Below, piece after piece: positions 13,278 to 23,268 of a stretch of DNA of 64,000 bases. Position 1 is the first letter of the stretch; the number at the start of each line of letters is the position of its first letter. This DNA comes from Clostridium sp. (GTDB lineage: Bacteria; Bacillota; Clostridia; Lachnospirales; Lachnospiraceae). The DNA is taken from assembly GCA_018377235.1 (NCBI GenBank), contig JAGZZT010000004.1:124001-188000 (forward strand), given 5' to 3'. The notes under the pieces were generated by a model. That model searched no databases and was not told the origin of the DNA. It worked only from the letters and a program-made list of their open reading frames with translations. Position numbers and translations under genes: made by a program.

Positions 13278-14666
13278 TTACTTCATAAACATCGGCGCAA
13301 ACTTAGCCCAGTACCCCTGAACAAAGATATACAGCACAATGATCGGGATTCCATAAGAAATATAAATTCTTGCCCATGCCGGGAATTTGATTCCTTTTCC
13401 CTCATCGGCTTCAGCTAAGAATTTCTTAAATCCCCAGCCGTAACGGCTTGTACAGAACGCCAGGTAAACCAGGCTGCCTAATGGAAGCAGGTTGTTGCTG
13501 ACGATAAAGTCCTCCAGATCCATGATAGTGGAGCCTGGACCGAACGGCGTAATGCCGCTTAATACATTAAAGCCTAAGGCGCACGGCAGCGCAAGCAGAA
13601 TAATCACTATCATATTGACAGCAACTGCCTTCTTAATCGAACAGCCTGTTAAGTCTGTGGCAAAAGACACAATGTTCTGGAACACTGCAATGACAGTAGA
13701 ACCTGCGGCAAAGGACATAAATACGAAGAACAGGCTTCCCCAGAATCTTCCGCCTGCCATGTTATTGAACACATTAGGAAGTGTCACGAAGATCAGGGAC
13801 GGTCCCTGTCCAGCTTCAATTCCGTAGGCAAAACATGCCGGGAAAATGATGAGTCCAGCCATGAAGGCTACGGACGTATCGAGAATCATAACACTGACAG
13901 CCTCTCCTGTCAGTCTTCTCTCCTTTCCGATATAGCTTCCGAAAATCGCCAGCGCTCCAATACCAATACTCAGGGTAAAGAAGGACTGTCCCAGGGCAGC
14001 GAAAACCACCTCCCCAATTCCAGCTTCCTTAATCTTTCCAAAATCTGGCTTTAAATAAAATTCCAGTCCTGGGCCGCTGTTTTCCATCATAATCGAATTG
14101 CATGCCAGCACGACCATCAAAGCCAGAAGTACCAGCATCATAATCTTAGTTATCTTTTCCACACCGGCCTGAAGACCCATAGCGCAGATTCCAAAGCAGA
14201 CAACAACGACAAGAACCATAAATCCTACATTAATCGCCGGATCTGCCATCATAGCTGAAAACTCGGCTGAGACGCCTTCTGGATTCAGTCCCACAAAATC
14301 GCCTTTTACCATTTTAATGAAATAATACACCAGCCATCCGGCTACAGTTGTATAAAACATCATTAAAATGTAATTTCCTGCCATTCCGAACCACTTCTGA
14401 ATATGCCACTTGCTTCCCTTGGGTTCCAGGACATCGAAGGATAATGCCACGCTCTTCTGGCTGGCCCGTCCCACTGCAAACTCCATAACAATAATGGGCA
14501 GTCCTAACAAAACCAGGAAAGCCACATAAATCAGAACAAAGGCGGCTCCGCCGTACTGTCCTACAATATACGGGAATCTCCAGACATTTCCCAGTCCAAT
14601 GGCGCATCCGGCGGAAATCAGAATAAATCCCAGACGCGATGAAAACTTTTCTCTTTCCATTTCCAT
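13278..14666 (-). CDS. Sodium-dependent transporter, neurotransmitter:sodium symporter family
   Basis: The 462-residue membrane protein has about twelve helices and the SNF/LeuT signature at its N terminus: SRLGFILISAGCAIGLGNVW then RFPYIVGQYGGAAFVLIY, containing the sodium- and substrate-binding unwound helix. Members import amino acids or related zwitterions with sodium; the substrate cannot be read from sequence. ATG 14666 follows AAAAGGAGAAA. It is preceded by no cotranscribed gene and ends in a palindrome. Its position next to phnWX might hint at aminophosphonate uptake, but no evidence beyond proximity exists, and the genes are in separate transcripts. Confidence 0.88.
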   Translation of the reverse strand: MEMEREKFSSRLGFILISAGCAIGLGNVWRFPYIVGQYGGAAFVLIYVAFLVLLGLPIIVMEFAVGRASQKSVALSFDVLEPKGSKWHIQKWFGMAGNYILMMFYTTVAGWLVYYFIKMVKGDFVGLNPEGVSAEFSAMMADPAINVGFMVLVVVVCFGICAMGLQAGVEKITKIMMLVLLALMVVLACNSIMMENSGPGLEFYLKPDFGKIKEAGIGEVVFAALGQSFFTLSIGIGALAIFGSYIGKERRLTGEAVSVMILDTSVAFMAGLIIFPACFAYGIEAGQGPSLIFVTLPNVFNNMAGGRFWGSLFFVFMSFAAGSTVIAVFQNIVSFATDLTGCSIKKAVAVNMIVIILLALPCALGFNVLSGITPFGPGSTIMDLEDFIVSNNLLPLGSLVYLAFCTSRYGWGFKKFLAEADEGKGIKFPAWARIYISYGIPIIVLYIFVQGYWAKFAPMFMK

Positions 14667-14775
14667 TTTCTCCTTTTATATAATACCTTTGCAGACAGTT
14701 TACTACAGATTTCCCTAAAACACAAGCAGAATAACGCATTAATGCGTTGAATTGACAAAAAAGTTTTATTTATGC

Positions 14776-14815
14776 ATAAAAAAGAGGAGAAGCCTGCCGG
14801 AATCTAAGCTTCTCC
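14776..14815 (-). terminator. Terminator of the yfcC operon
   Basis: On the minus strand GGAGAAGC pairs with GCTTCTCC (14786-14793 with 14808-14815), followed by TCTTTTTT. Confidence 0.75.
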
Positions 14816-14904
14816 CCCTCCTTTTCTCCGCCGAAACGGAATAATTTATTGCAGGGTTATCTAAATTGTCTGGTTATATGGTTTTTAGCATGGCAGCCTC
14901 TGTC

Positions 14905-16308
14905 CTACATTGGACCGTAGTGCATTACCTGTGCAATCATTAAAAGTACAGTTCCTACTCCTAACCAGATAAGGAACAGCTTCCACATGAATTTCATCCA
15001 TCTGTCATAAGGAATGTTGGCTGCGCCGATAATTCCCATCAGTGCAGTGGAGGTAGGAAGTACATAGTTGCAGAATCCATCTCCGAAGTTGAAGGCTAAG
15101 ACAGCCGTCTGTCTTGTCACGCCAATCAGGTCGGAAAGAGGAGTCATAATCGGCATAACTGCTGCCGCCTGGCCGCTTCCTGATGTAAGGAATACGTTGA
15201 TAATCGTATTTGCCAGCAGCATAGCCGGAGCCTGAAGAATGCTCGGTACGCTGGAAAGTCCGCCTGCTAAGGCATGAACAACTGTGTCAATGATATTTCC
15301 TGACTTCATGATTGTTCCGATGGCAGTTGCCATACCGATAATAAAAGCTGCTCCCAGCATTTTCTTGCATCCGTCCAGGAAGTCCTTGGAAATCTTAGAA
15401 GGATTGAAGCCTGCAATTACGCCTGCTACTAAAGCAAGGCCTAAGAACATAGCTGCTGTCTCTTCCATATCCCAGTCAAGCTTTACGCCGCCGTATACAA
15501 TCGCAATCAGGGCTGCGAAGAAAGCGATCATAATCAGGGACTTTCTCAGGTTCATGCTGCCAAAGGATTCCAGATCAGCGCCGTCCTTAAACTCGCTCTG
15601 CTTATCCAGGTCATACATTGGGCTTAACTCAGGATTTTTATGGATCTTCATTGCGTAACGGATCAGATAGATATTCGTCACTACATAGAATACGCCGAAG
15701 CAGACGAAGCGGTAACCGATTCCGGAGTAAAGCGGAAGCTCTGCAATCTTCTGAGCTACGATGGTTGTGTTAATATTTAACGGACCTGTGGAGAAGCCTA
15801 CCGCTCCGCCTAACAGGATAATGGAAGCTCCTGTGATGGAGTCCAGCCCCATGGCCATAGCTAACATAACCATAATTGGGGCAAAGGCGATAAACAGATT
15901 TACGCCCTGTGTCGTACAAATCAGTCCGAATACAAGAGTCAAAAGCGGAATGAAGATGTACAGGCGATTGGAAAATGTCTTTGCCAGCTTTGCGACAATC
16001 GCATGAAGCGCTCCTGTCTGAGTAATCATGTGGAAGGCGCCGCCTGCAAACAGGATTACTAACATCAGGTCGATCTGCTTGATAAAGGCCTTTACAATGT
16101 AAAGGGGAATTAAAAACGGATTCACCGGAGTCCTGTCAATATAGTTGAACTGGTTCGGGTCAATGACCTCGATTCCCTGGGCGTTCTCAAATCTCACATA
16201 CTGGCCTGCCGGGATAATCCAGGTTAAGGCCACTGCCGCCAAAATAATCGTAAAAATAATTACGAAGGTATGGGGCATTTTAAAGGGTTTTTTTGTCTTT
16301 TCGCTCAT
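14905..16308 (-). CDS. YfcC-family carrier (DcuC/arginine-ornithine type)
   Basis: The 467-residue protein has roughly twelve membrane helices and the YfcC pattern: FKMPHTFVIIFTIILAAVAL near the start with TWIIPAGQY after it, GGAFHMITQTGALHA, and GSGQAAAVMPIMTPLSD near the end. Relatives move C4-dicarboxylates, basic amino acids or peptides. ATG 16308 has AGAGAGGCAGAC upstream, 16 bp after the M20 hydrolase stop, so both are cotranscribed. The pairing suggests import of an amide or dipeptide that the hydrolase then splits. Substrate is unknown. Confidence 0.85.
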   Translation of the reverse strand: MSEKTKKPFKMPHTFVIIFTIILAAVALTWIIPAGQYVRFENAQGIEVIDPNQFNYIDRTPVNPFLIPLYIVKAFIKQIDLMLVILFAGGAFHMITQTGALHAIVAKLAKTFSNRLYIFIPLLTLVFGLICTTQGVNLFIAFAPIMVMLAMAMGLDSITGASIILLGGAVGFSTGPLNINTTIVAQKIAELPLYSGIGYRFVCFGVFYVVTNIYLIRYAMKIHKNPELSPMYDLDKQSEFKDGADLESFGSMNLRKSLIMIAFFAALIAIVYGGVKLDWDMEETAAMFLGLALVAGVIAGFNPSKISKDFLDGCKKMLGAAFIIGMATAIGTIMKSGNIIDTVVHALAGGLSSVPSILQAPAMLLANTIINVFLTSGSGQAAAVMPIMTPLSDLIGVTRQTAVLAFNFGDGFCNYVLPTSTALMGIIGAANIPYDRWMKFMWKLFLIWLGVGTVLLMIAQVMHYGPM

Positions 16309-16324
16309 GTCTGCCTCTCTTCTC

Positions 16325-17509
16325 TTAGATGGAACTTTCCTGTTTCTTTCGTGTCTGGAACTCTTCCTTCACTTCTTCTAACAACTTCGGTTCTGCAATC
16401 AGATCTGCCGCTGTTCCCGCCAGAATTTTAGCTCCGTAAACAACTGCCTGATGAGCCTCCTCTGTCTTTCCTGCATTTACAAAGTCCTGGGAGTGGGAAG
16501 CTGCGCCTTCCTCTACGAAGGCTACGCGGATGCAGGAGCCAGGTACACGGTGCATAATATTTCCAAAATCAGTGGATCCGGTTTTCTCTCTCGGAGCCCG
16601 GATGCGGGGAGCATTCACTGCCTCTGCGTTGGCCATAATCAAATCGTTCAGCTTCAGACATGGGATCTTGCTGTCGATTCCTTTTTCCTCTATGATCTCC
16701 ACCTCTGTCTCTGTCATCATAGCCGCGCCCTGAAGAACCTTCTTGAATCTCTCAATTACTGTATTCAGGTAGGTTCTGTTGTAAGAACGCACATAGAAAC
16801 TGGCCTCTGCTGTCTCTGGAACAATGTTGGCCGGTGTTCCGCCGCAGCCTACGACTGTGTAGTGCATTTTCACATCATCTGCCACGTGTTCCCGCAGGAA
16901 CTCGATTCCCTGGAATGCCAGAATCAATCCGTCTAATGCGCTTCTTCCCTTTTCAGGCTTAACAGCTGCATGGGCGCTGACTCCGTGGTAAACAACCTTG
17001 AACTTAGACAGAGCCAGAGACTTTACGTCTACCTGGGTACAGCCGTTTCCGTGCATCATTAACGCCACATCCAGCTCCTCAAAGTTCACTCCATTCTTAA
17101 TCATCAGGATTTTTCCGCTTACGCTTTCCTCTGCCGGAGTTCCATACACTGTAATTGTGTAATTTCCATCTGGCCCTGCGTTTTTAAGAGCTGCCGCCGC
17201 TCCTAAAATAGACGGTCCCTGCATATGATGGCCGCAGGCATGTCCAATACCAGGAAGCGCATCATACTCACAGAGAAGTCCGATATTCGGACCGCCCTCT
17301 CCCTTTTTCCAGACAGCCTTAAATGCCGTCTCCAGGCCGCCGACGCCTTTTTCCACCTGGAATCCTTCCTTCTCCAGCCAGCTTGTCAGAAGCCCTGATG
17401 CCCGGAATTCAGACAGTCCCAGCTCTGGATGGTCAAAAATATCATCGGCCATCTGTGTAAGCTCCAGCGCCTTGCTGTCGATACAGGCATACATCCCCTT
17501 TTTATCCAT
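16325..17509 (-). CDS. M20-family amidohydrolase/peptidase
   Basis: The two-zinc hydrolase is of the M20D type (AbgB-like aminoacylase/amidohydrolase), 394 aa. Metal-site motifs are CEYDALPGIGHACGHHMQG near residue 80 and GTPAEES near 125. The dimerisation domain begins near VVYHGVSAHAAVKPEKG, and the last metal ligand lies in ASHSQDF. ATG 17509 follows AAAGGAGGTTTTATT. It is first in an operon with the YfcC carrier, and a LysR regulator gene lies directly upstream on the same strand. Likely it cleaves an N-acylated amino acid or dipeptide; the exact substrate is not readable. Confidence 0.88.
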   Translation of the reverse strand: MDKKGMYACIDSKALELTQMADDIFDHPELGLSEFRASGLLTSWLEKEGFQVEKGVGGLETAFKAVWKKGEGGPNIGLLCEYDALPGIGHACGHHMQGPSILGAAAALKNAGPDGNYTITVYGTPAEESVSGKILMIKNGVNFEELDVALMMHGNGCTQVDVKSLALSKFKVVYHGVSAHAAVKPEKGRSALDGLILAFQGIEFLREHVADDVKMHYTVVGCGGTPANIVPETAEASFYVRSYNRTYLNTVIERFKKVLQGAAMMTETEVEIIEEKGIDSKIPCLKLNDLIMANAEAVNAPRIRAPREKTGSTDFGNIMHRVPGSCIRVAFVEEGAASHSQDFVNAGKTEEAHQAVVYGAKILAGTAADLIAEPKLLEEVKEEFQTRKKQESSI

Positions 17510-17614
17510 AATAAAACCTCCTTTGCCGGATTCGTTTTCATGCCTTCAGTATACCGGTAAAGGAGGTTTCTGTATAATTCAATTTTTTTAATTTAAGTAT
17601 TTAAAAATCTTATA

Positions 17615-18547
17615 TCAGGTGAAACTTTCCCACTCTGTGTAAGCCTGCTGCCGGCACAGAGCAATAAATCTCTGCATGGGCTCTGTTACATGGATTCCTT
17701 TCCTGTATCCCGCCACAAAAGCTGTTTTAGGCGCTGTCCTGCCCATGGTATAGTAATTGACTCTCTTTCTGTACTTCATATTCATGGCATAGTATTCCCG
17801 ATTAAAGCCGATTCCCAGGCCCTCTGCCACCATCTGCATGGCCATTTCGATATTTCGGATGGTCTCAATCCGCCCCAGGGTAATTCCTTCACTTTTCAGT
17901 ACTGCTTCCACATCAGCACGAAGGCTCTGGCCAGGATAAGGCAGAATGACGTTCTGTCCGCTCAGCCACTTTAAATCAAGATAACGGTAGCGGGAGCCCT
18001 CCGCCCATACTGCCTTCTCATTCAGCGGACAGAGCTGCGGGACTGCGATTAAAAGTTCCTCCGAAAACAGTTCCTGAGCCTGCATACCGCTTTTGACATC
18101 TGCTCCGTTCATCAGGACCAGATCCAGCTCGTAGGCATTAAACATCTGCATCAGCTCCCCATGGTTTCCTTCCTGAATCACCACCTGAATTCCCGGATAT
18201 TCACTTTTAAACCGAGCCAGTACAGGTGGAATCAGCCAGGTTTCCCTCCGAAGCTGCACGCCAATCCGAAGCCGTCCCGCCCGTTCCCCGGTGATTTCAG
18301 CCAGTCCCTCATCAAATTCCGCCTTCAGATCCAGCATCCTTCTGGCCTTATCCACATACATCTCACCTGCCCAGGTCAGAGTAAAACGCTTGCCAGAGCG
18401 GTCGAACAGACGCACTCCCAGATTTTTCTCCAGAGTGCTGATGTAGATACTCAAAGCAGGCTGGGAAATAAACAGGCGCTCTGCTGCCTTTGTAATATTT
18501 CCGCACTCAGCCAGTACGCAGACATAGGTTTGTTCCTTCAGATTCAT
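17615..18547 (-). CDS. LysR-family transcriptional regulator
   Basis: The 310-residue protein has an N-terminal winged helix (VCVLAECGNITKAAERLF then ISQPALSIYISTLE) and a periplasmic-binding-like effector domain from about residue 90. It lies 105 bp upstream of the M20 hydrolase gene, same strand, and probably controls the hydrolase-carrier operon. ATG 18547 is near the start of the conserved domain, though its ribosome binding site (GAGGGAAATGCGCT) is only moderate. Confidence 0.88.
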   Translation of the reverse strand: MNLKEQTYVCVLAECGNITKAAERLFISQPALSIYISTLEKNLGVRLFDRSGKRFTLTWAGEMYVDKARRMLDLKAEFDEGLAEITGERAGRLRIGVQLRRETWLIPPVLARFKSEYPGIQVVIQEGNHGELMQMFNAYELDLVLMNGADVKSGMQAQELFSEELLIAVPQLCPLNEKAVWAEGSRYRYLDLKWLSGQNVILPYPGQSLRADVEAVLKSEGITLGRIETIRNIEMAMQMVAEGLGIGFNREYYAMNMKYRKRVNYYTMGRTAPKTAFVAGYRKGIHVTEPMQRFIALCRQQAYTEWESFT

Positions 18548-18710
18548 AGCGCATTTCCCTCTTTTCCCTCTTTTGCTCGCTTACAGCGCCAGCCATGAAT
18601 CATTTATATCATAATTTTATCATTTAATAAACTTATATTTTTATTGTTTCAGTATAAATTTTTTTAATCTGAAGCCTTCTATTCTGCCTTGGCGCCAGCG
18701 TATGATAACG

Positions 18711-20669
18711 CTAACCTGTAAATTTTTCTGCAATTGCTCCGCTGTAGTAGGCTTCCAGCAGTCCTTCCAGATCACGAATCTTCTCTTTCAGCTCTCTGCC
18801 TGCGTCTGTATCACCTACTCTCTTTCTCTTAGCCACCCATTTGACCATGGTACTCTCCGAGTGGATATCGCTCTCATTCTCAATGGCAGACTCTGTAGAT
18901 TCAAAAGGCTTATGGGCTGCCAGGATCAGACCGTAGGAGTTATAAATCAGAGTGTATCCAGCGATTCCCGTCTCCTCCTGATACGCTCTTGAAAAGCCGC
19001 CGTCAATAACCAGAAGCTTTCCGCCGCATTTAATCGGACTTTCCCCGTCCTTCGTCTTCACTGGTACATGGCCGTTGATAATATGAGCCCCTTCCGGCTC
19101 CAGGCCAAACTCCCTTAAAATTCTGTCTATAACCTCCTCATTCTCCAGAAAACGGTAGTAAGGGTTCTTAACCTCCTTGTGCGTCTCCTTCTCTGCCAGA
19201 AAATACCTCTCAAAGGTTGCCATCTTATCTTTTCCGAACAGAGGAGAATTCTCACTGAGCCAGATATACCACATCAAGTCCCGGCCCTTCTCCCGTTCCG
19301 CCCGGTCTACTGCCACAAATCCCTTTCTCACATAGTTGTCAAGGGCATCGTAGAGCTCTCTGCCCCGATAACGCTTTCCATAAATTTCCACAGCTTTCAG
19401 AGTTCCGTCCTCATTGAGGGGAACACAGCCGTGATAGAGGAGGTTATTGTTGTACACCTTGTAGAGACTTCCTTTAGCAAGAAGAAACTTCATATGTCTC
19501 TGAAGCTTCTCGCAGCCCATAAAGGCTTTGGCAAGCCTCTCCATAATTTCTGCCTCCTGATCTGTGAAGCTGTAAGGATCCGCCGGATCCACTGTAGGAA
19601 AGCAGGTATCTAACAGCTGATACTCCGTTCCATTCAGATCGATGGTTCCCTTTTCGTAATCAATCCGGTGCAGAAGATTTCTGCTCTCCAGACCAAATTC
19701 CGGATGCTTTCTGCTGATCTGTCCCTCCGCCTTAAACTGGATAATGGAAATGGCCTTATGCATCTTCAGGTTCATCTCTCTCTCCTGCTGAGCGTAAGTA
19801 TTAGCCCCCTTCAAGGCAAAACAGGCGCAGGGATCCTCCGCATAGACGTTCATGGCGAAAGTAGCCAGAGGCAGCAGATTGATCCCATAGCCGTCCTCTA
19901 AAATGTCCAGGTTCCCATATCTGGCACAGATTCTGATCACATTGGCAATACAGCAGATCTGACCTGCCGCTGCGCCCATCCACAGCACGTCGTGGTTGCC
20001 CCACTGAATATCCACGGAGTGATAAGTCATCAGCTTGTCCATAATAATATGAGGTCCCGGTCCTCTGTCGAAAATATCCCCTACAATGTGCAGATGGTCC
20101 ACTGTCAGCCTCTGAATCAGCTCGCACATGGCCGCGATAAACTGCTTGGCACGGCCCACCCGGATAATCGTGTCCACAATCGCTCCGTAGTAGGATTCCT
20201 TATCAGCCAGCTCCTCACGCTCTGTAATCAGCTCCTCCATCACATAGGCGAATTCCTTGGGAAGAGCCTTCCTCACCTTGGAGCGGGTGTATTTGCTGGA
20301 GGCTCTCCGGCACACCTCTATCAGGCGGTACAAAGTGATCTTATACCAGTCCTCTGGATTTTCCTCCTTTTTAAGAATCCGCTCCATTTTCTCCCATGGA
20401 TAGTAGATCAGAGTGGCTAACGTCTGTTTATCCTGCCGGCTCAGGGTATGGCCGAATACATCGTCTATCTTTCTTCGGACGGATCCGGAACCGTTCTTCA
20501 ATACGTGTGAGAATGCCTCATACTCTCCGTGAACGTCCGTCAAAAAGTGTTCGGTTCCCTTTGGAAGATTTAAAATAGCTTCCAGATTGATCACCTCGGT
20601 GGACGCTGATGCAATGGTTGGATACAGCTCCGCCAGCCGCTCTAAATACCTCTCCTCCAGTTTTTTCAT
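18711..20669 (-). CDS. fbp: Fructose-1,6-bisphosphatase, class III
   Basis: The enzyme hydrolyses fructose 1,6-bisphosphate for gluconeogenesis. It is the long Firmicutes class III type with a metallophosphatase core: GDIFDRGPGPHIIM and WGNHDVLWMG hold metal ligands, and INGHVPVKTKDGESP lies in the C-terminal part. ATG 20669 follows GGGGAGGAAATCT, giving 652 aa, the usual size. It sits downstream of nrdD on the same strand; a short palindrome GGCCGGACAAAGTCCGGCC (20694-20712) separates them. Together with ppdK in this window it supports a gluconeogenic capacity. Confidence 0.93.
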   Translation of the reverse strand: MKKLEERYLERLAELYPTIASASTEVINLEAILNLPKGTEHFLTDVHGEYEAFSHVLKNGSGSVRRKIDDVFGHTLSRQDKQTLATLIYYPWEKMERILKKEENPEDWYKITLYRLIEVCRRASSKYTRSKVRKALPKEFAYVMEELITEREELADKESYYGAIVDTIIRVGRAKQFIAAMCELIQRLTVDHLHIVGDIFDRGPGPHIIMDKLMTYHSVDIQWGNHDVLWMGAAAGQICCIANVIRICARYGNLDILEDGYGINLLPLATFAMNVYAEDPCACFALKGANTYAQQEREMNLKMHKAISIIQFKAEGQISRKHPEFGLESRNLLHRIDYEKGTIDLNGTEYQLLDTCFPTVDPADPYSFTDQEAEIMERLAKAFMGCEKLQRHMKFLLAKGSLYKVYNNNLLYHGCVPLNEDGTLKAVEIYGKRYRGRELYDALDNYVRKGFVAVDRAEREKGRDLMWYIWLSENSPLFGKDKMATFERYFLAEKETHKEVKNPYYRFLENEEVIDRILREFGLEPEGAHIINGHVPVKTKDGESPIKCGGKLLVIDGGFSRAYQEETGIAGYTLIYNSYGLILAAHKPFESTESAIENESDIHSESTMVKWVAKRKRVGDTDAGRELKEKIRDLEGLLEAYYSGAIAEKFTG

Positions 20670-20728
20670 AGATTTCCTCCCCATACCTTCACAGGCCGGA
20701 CAAAGTCCGGCCATCTGAAATAAAATTC

Positions 20729-23125
20729 CTATTTATATTCTTCCGCAAACTTTCTGATATTGGATGCGTTGACAAACTTCTTAATCTCCCCGTCTTTTCC
20801 AACCAATACAAGAGTCGGCGCCTGCATGATTCCGAACCGGTGGGACATATCTGGGTTTTCCTCTGCGTCTACCACCGTGTATTCCGTTCCCTTCAGAAAC
20901 TCTCTGGCGATCCGGCAGTTGGGACAGGTCTTTGTGGTAAACAGGTAAACCCCCGCCTTGGCTCCCATCCCCTTTCTGGGCGCCTCACGGTTCTCCTTCA
21001 CAGGCTTTTTGTCCGTCAATCCCTCGGAGAGTTCTCTGCCATCCTTTAACCTGGAATGGTCCATACAGTAGTTCTTCCTGTCCTTGTACTCCTGGGATTT
21101 TCCCTCGTTCCAGTTCTGAACCGGACGATAGTAGCCTGTAATCCGGCTGTAAACCTCCGCCTTCTTTCCGCAGATCGGGCAGGTAAAATGTTCTCCAGCC
21201 AGGTAACCGTGCTCCCTGCAGATCGAATAGGTCGGCGATAAGGTGTAATAAGGCAGCTTGTAGTTTTCTGCAATGGTTCTCACCAGGCTGGCCGCTGCCT
21301 GCCAGTCAGGAAGCTTCTCGCCCAGGAAGGCGTGGAATACAGTTCCAGAGGTATAGAGAGTCTGCAGCTCGTCCTGAATATCCAGAGCGTCAAAAATATC
21401 TTCCGTATACCCCACTGGAAGATGGGAACTGTTCGTATAGTATGGCGTCTCACCAGGTTCTCCTGCTGTAATAATATCAGGATACCGCTTTCTGTCATGC
21501 TTGGCCAGGCGGTAGGAAGTGGATTCTGCCGGAGTGGCCTCCAGGTTGTAGAGATCCCCGTACATTTCCTGGTAGTCAGACAGCCGCTCTCTCATGTGGT
21601 TTAACACCTTCTTTGTAAACTCCTGGGTCTCTTTATGAGTCATATCCATCCTGAGCCAGCGGGCATTCAGTCCTGCCTCGTTCATTCCCACTAGTCCAAT
21701 CGTGGAGAAATGATTCTCGAAGGTTCCCAGATACCGTTTCGTGTAGGGATAAAGGCCATTGTCCAGCAGCTTTGTAATCACATTTCTCTTAATTTTTAAA
21801 GAGCGGGCCGACACATCCATCATATGATCCAGGCGGGCAAAGAAATCCTTCTCATCGGAAGCCAGATACGCGATTCTCGGCATATTGATGGTAACTACGC
21901 CCACGGAGCCTGTACTCTCTCCAGAACCGAAAAATCCGCCTGTCTTTCTGCGCAGTTCCCGCAGATCCAGTCTTAAGCGGCAGCACATACTGCGTACATC
22001 GCTGGGCTGCATATCGCTGTTTATGTAATTGGAGAAATAGGGTGTGCCGTATTTTGAGGTCATCTCAAACAGCAGCCGGTTATTCTCCGTATCGGACCAG
22101 TCAAAATCTTTTGTAATAGAATAGGTAGGAATCGGATACTGGAAACCTCTTCCGTTGGCATCTCCCTCTATCATGGTTTCAATGAAGGCCCTGTTGATCA
22201 GATCCATCTCCGCTTTACAGTCCTTATATTTGAAATCCATCTCCTTTCCGCCTACAATGGCATTCATCTCAGCCATGTCGTCCGGCACAGTCCAGTCCAG
22301 GGTAATATTGGAGAAGGGCGCCTGGGTTCCCCAGCGGCTTGGCGTGTTAACGCCGTAAATAAACGATTCAATACACTTTTTCACCGCGTCATAGGGCAGG
22401 TGATCCACCTTTACAAAGGGCGCCAGATACGTATCAAAGGAGGAAAAGGCCTGAGCCCCCGCCCACTCGTTCTGCATAATTCCCAGAAAATTTACCATCT
22501 GGTTGCAGAGCACAGAAAGGTGTCTGGCCGGCGAGGAGGTGATCTTACCTGTAATGCCTCCCAGCCCCTCCAACAGAAGCTGCTTTAAAGACCAGCCTGC
22601 ACAGTAGCCAGTCAGCATGGACAGATCGTGAAGGTGGATATCTGCATTTCTGTGAGCCTCTGCAATCTCAGAATCATAGATCTCAGACAGCCAGTAGTTA
22701 GCCGTTACAGCGCCGGAATTGCTGAGAATCAGGCCTCCTACCGAGTAGGTGACGGTGGAATTTTCCTTCACTCTCCAGTCCTCCACCTTGACATAACTGT
22801 TCACCACATCCTTATAATCTAACAGAGTATTTTTCTTTTCCTCTGTCCCGTTTTTCTCTTTTTTATATGAAAGGTACGCTCCTGCTGCCTCTGAATATCC
22901 AGCCTGCTCCAGTACGCGGGCCGCGCTGGCTTTGATCTCCTCTGTTCTCAGCTCTCCCTCGCAGATCTTCGGCTGAAAATCTGCCGTTGTCCGGAGCGCT
23001 AAAAGTTCTGATATCTCCTGGCTGCATACGTTTCCCACTGCCTGCAGCGCTTTTTCGATAGAGGCTGTAAGCTTCGTCAGCTGAAAGCCGGCCGCCTGTT
23101 TATCACGCTTAATCACACTAATCAT
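20729..23125 (-). CDS. nrdD: Class III anaerobic ribonucleotide reductase with fused redoxin domain
   Basis: The enzyme makes dNTPs from NTPs with a glycyl radical. It has an N-terminal ATP-cone (ISVIKRDKQAAGFQLTKL) and a ten-stranded barrel. A zinc site (CREHGYLAGEHFTCPICG) and the glycyl loop SRITGYYRPV lie near residue 675. After a proline/lysine-rich linker the C-terminal 80 residues form a glutaredoxin/thioredoxin-like domain (GVYLFTTKTCPNCRIAREFL; cis-proline in QAPTLVLV). The CPNC motif probably supplies the electrons, so this reductase differs from the formate-using E. coli type. Length 798 aa. No nrdG activase is adjacent; the nrdG at 26.3 kb may serve both. Two NrdR-like boxes precede it. 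Confidence 0.92.
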   Translation of the reverse strand: MISVIKRDKQAAGFQLTKLTASIEKALQAVGNVCSQEISELLALRTTADFQPKICEGELRTEEIKASAARVLEQAGYSEAAGAYLSYKKEKNGTEEKKNTLLDYKDVVNSYVKVEDWRVKENSTVTYSVGGLILSNSGAVTANYWLSEIYDSEIAEAHRNADIHLHDLSMLTGYCAGWSLKQLLLEGLGGITGKITSSPARHLSVLCNQMVNFLGIMQNEWAGAQAFSSFDTYLAPFVKVDHLPYDAVKKCIESFIYGVNTPSRWGTQAPFSNITLDWTVPDDMAEMNAIVGGKEMDFKYKDCKAEMDLINRAFIETMIEGDANGRGFQYPIPTYSITKDFDWSDTENNRLLFEMTSKYGTPYFSNYINSDMQPSDVRSMCCRLRLDLRELRRKTGGFFGSGESTGSVGVVTINMPRIAYLASDEKDFFARLDHMMDVSARSLKIKRNVITKLLDNGLYPYTKRYLGTFENHFSTIGLVGMNEAGLNARWLRMDMTHKETQEFTKKVLNHMRERLSDYQEMYGDLYNLEATPAESTSYRLAKHDRKRYPDIITAGEPGETPYYTNSSHLPVGYTEDIFDALDIQDELQTLYTSGTVFHAFLGEKLPDWQAAASLVRTIAENYKLPYYTLSPTYSICREHGYLAGEHFTCPICGKKAEVYSRITGYYRPVQNWNEGKSQEYKDRKNYCMDHSRLKDGRELSEGLTDKKPVKENREAPRKGMGAKAGVYLFTTKTCPNCRIAREFLKGTEYTVVDAEENPDMSHRFGIMQAPTLVLVGKDGEIKKFVNASNIRKFAEEYK

Positions 23126-23192
23126 ACTGCCTTCTCCTTTCCAGAACCCCGCTGAGCGGGTACAGACTCCATTATATCAAAGGGTACAAAAA

Positions 23193-23240
23193 AGCACAAT
23201 ATCTATGCTTATGTTTTTAATAAAAACCAGATATTGTGCT
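23193..23240. promoter_or_regulatory. Paired NrdR-like boxes upstream of nrdD
   Basis: AGCACAATATCTATGC (23193-23208) and, inverted, AACCAGATATTGTGCT (23225-23240) are 16-bp sites of the NrdR type, 16 bp apart. NrdR, an ATP-cone repressor of ribonucleotide reductases, is known to bind two such boxes with 15-16 bp between them. The arms also form a 14-bp inverted repeat (AAGCACAATATCT), so a terminator of hflX is an alternative reading. Confidence 0.6.
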
Positions 23241-23268
23241 TTGTCGTTGTTTTTTTCACAATTTCCTG

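Noticed and set aside
20693..20713. GGCCGGACAAAGTCCGGCC as a terminator between nrdD and fbp
   Set aside because: The palindrome has no T run on either strand; polarity or processing is possible but termination is not supported.
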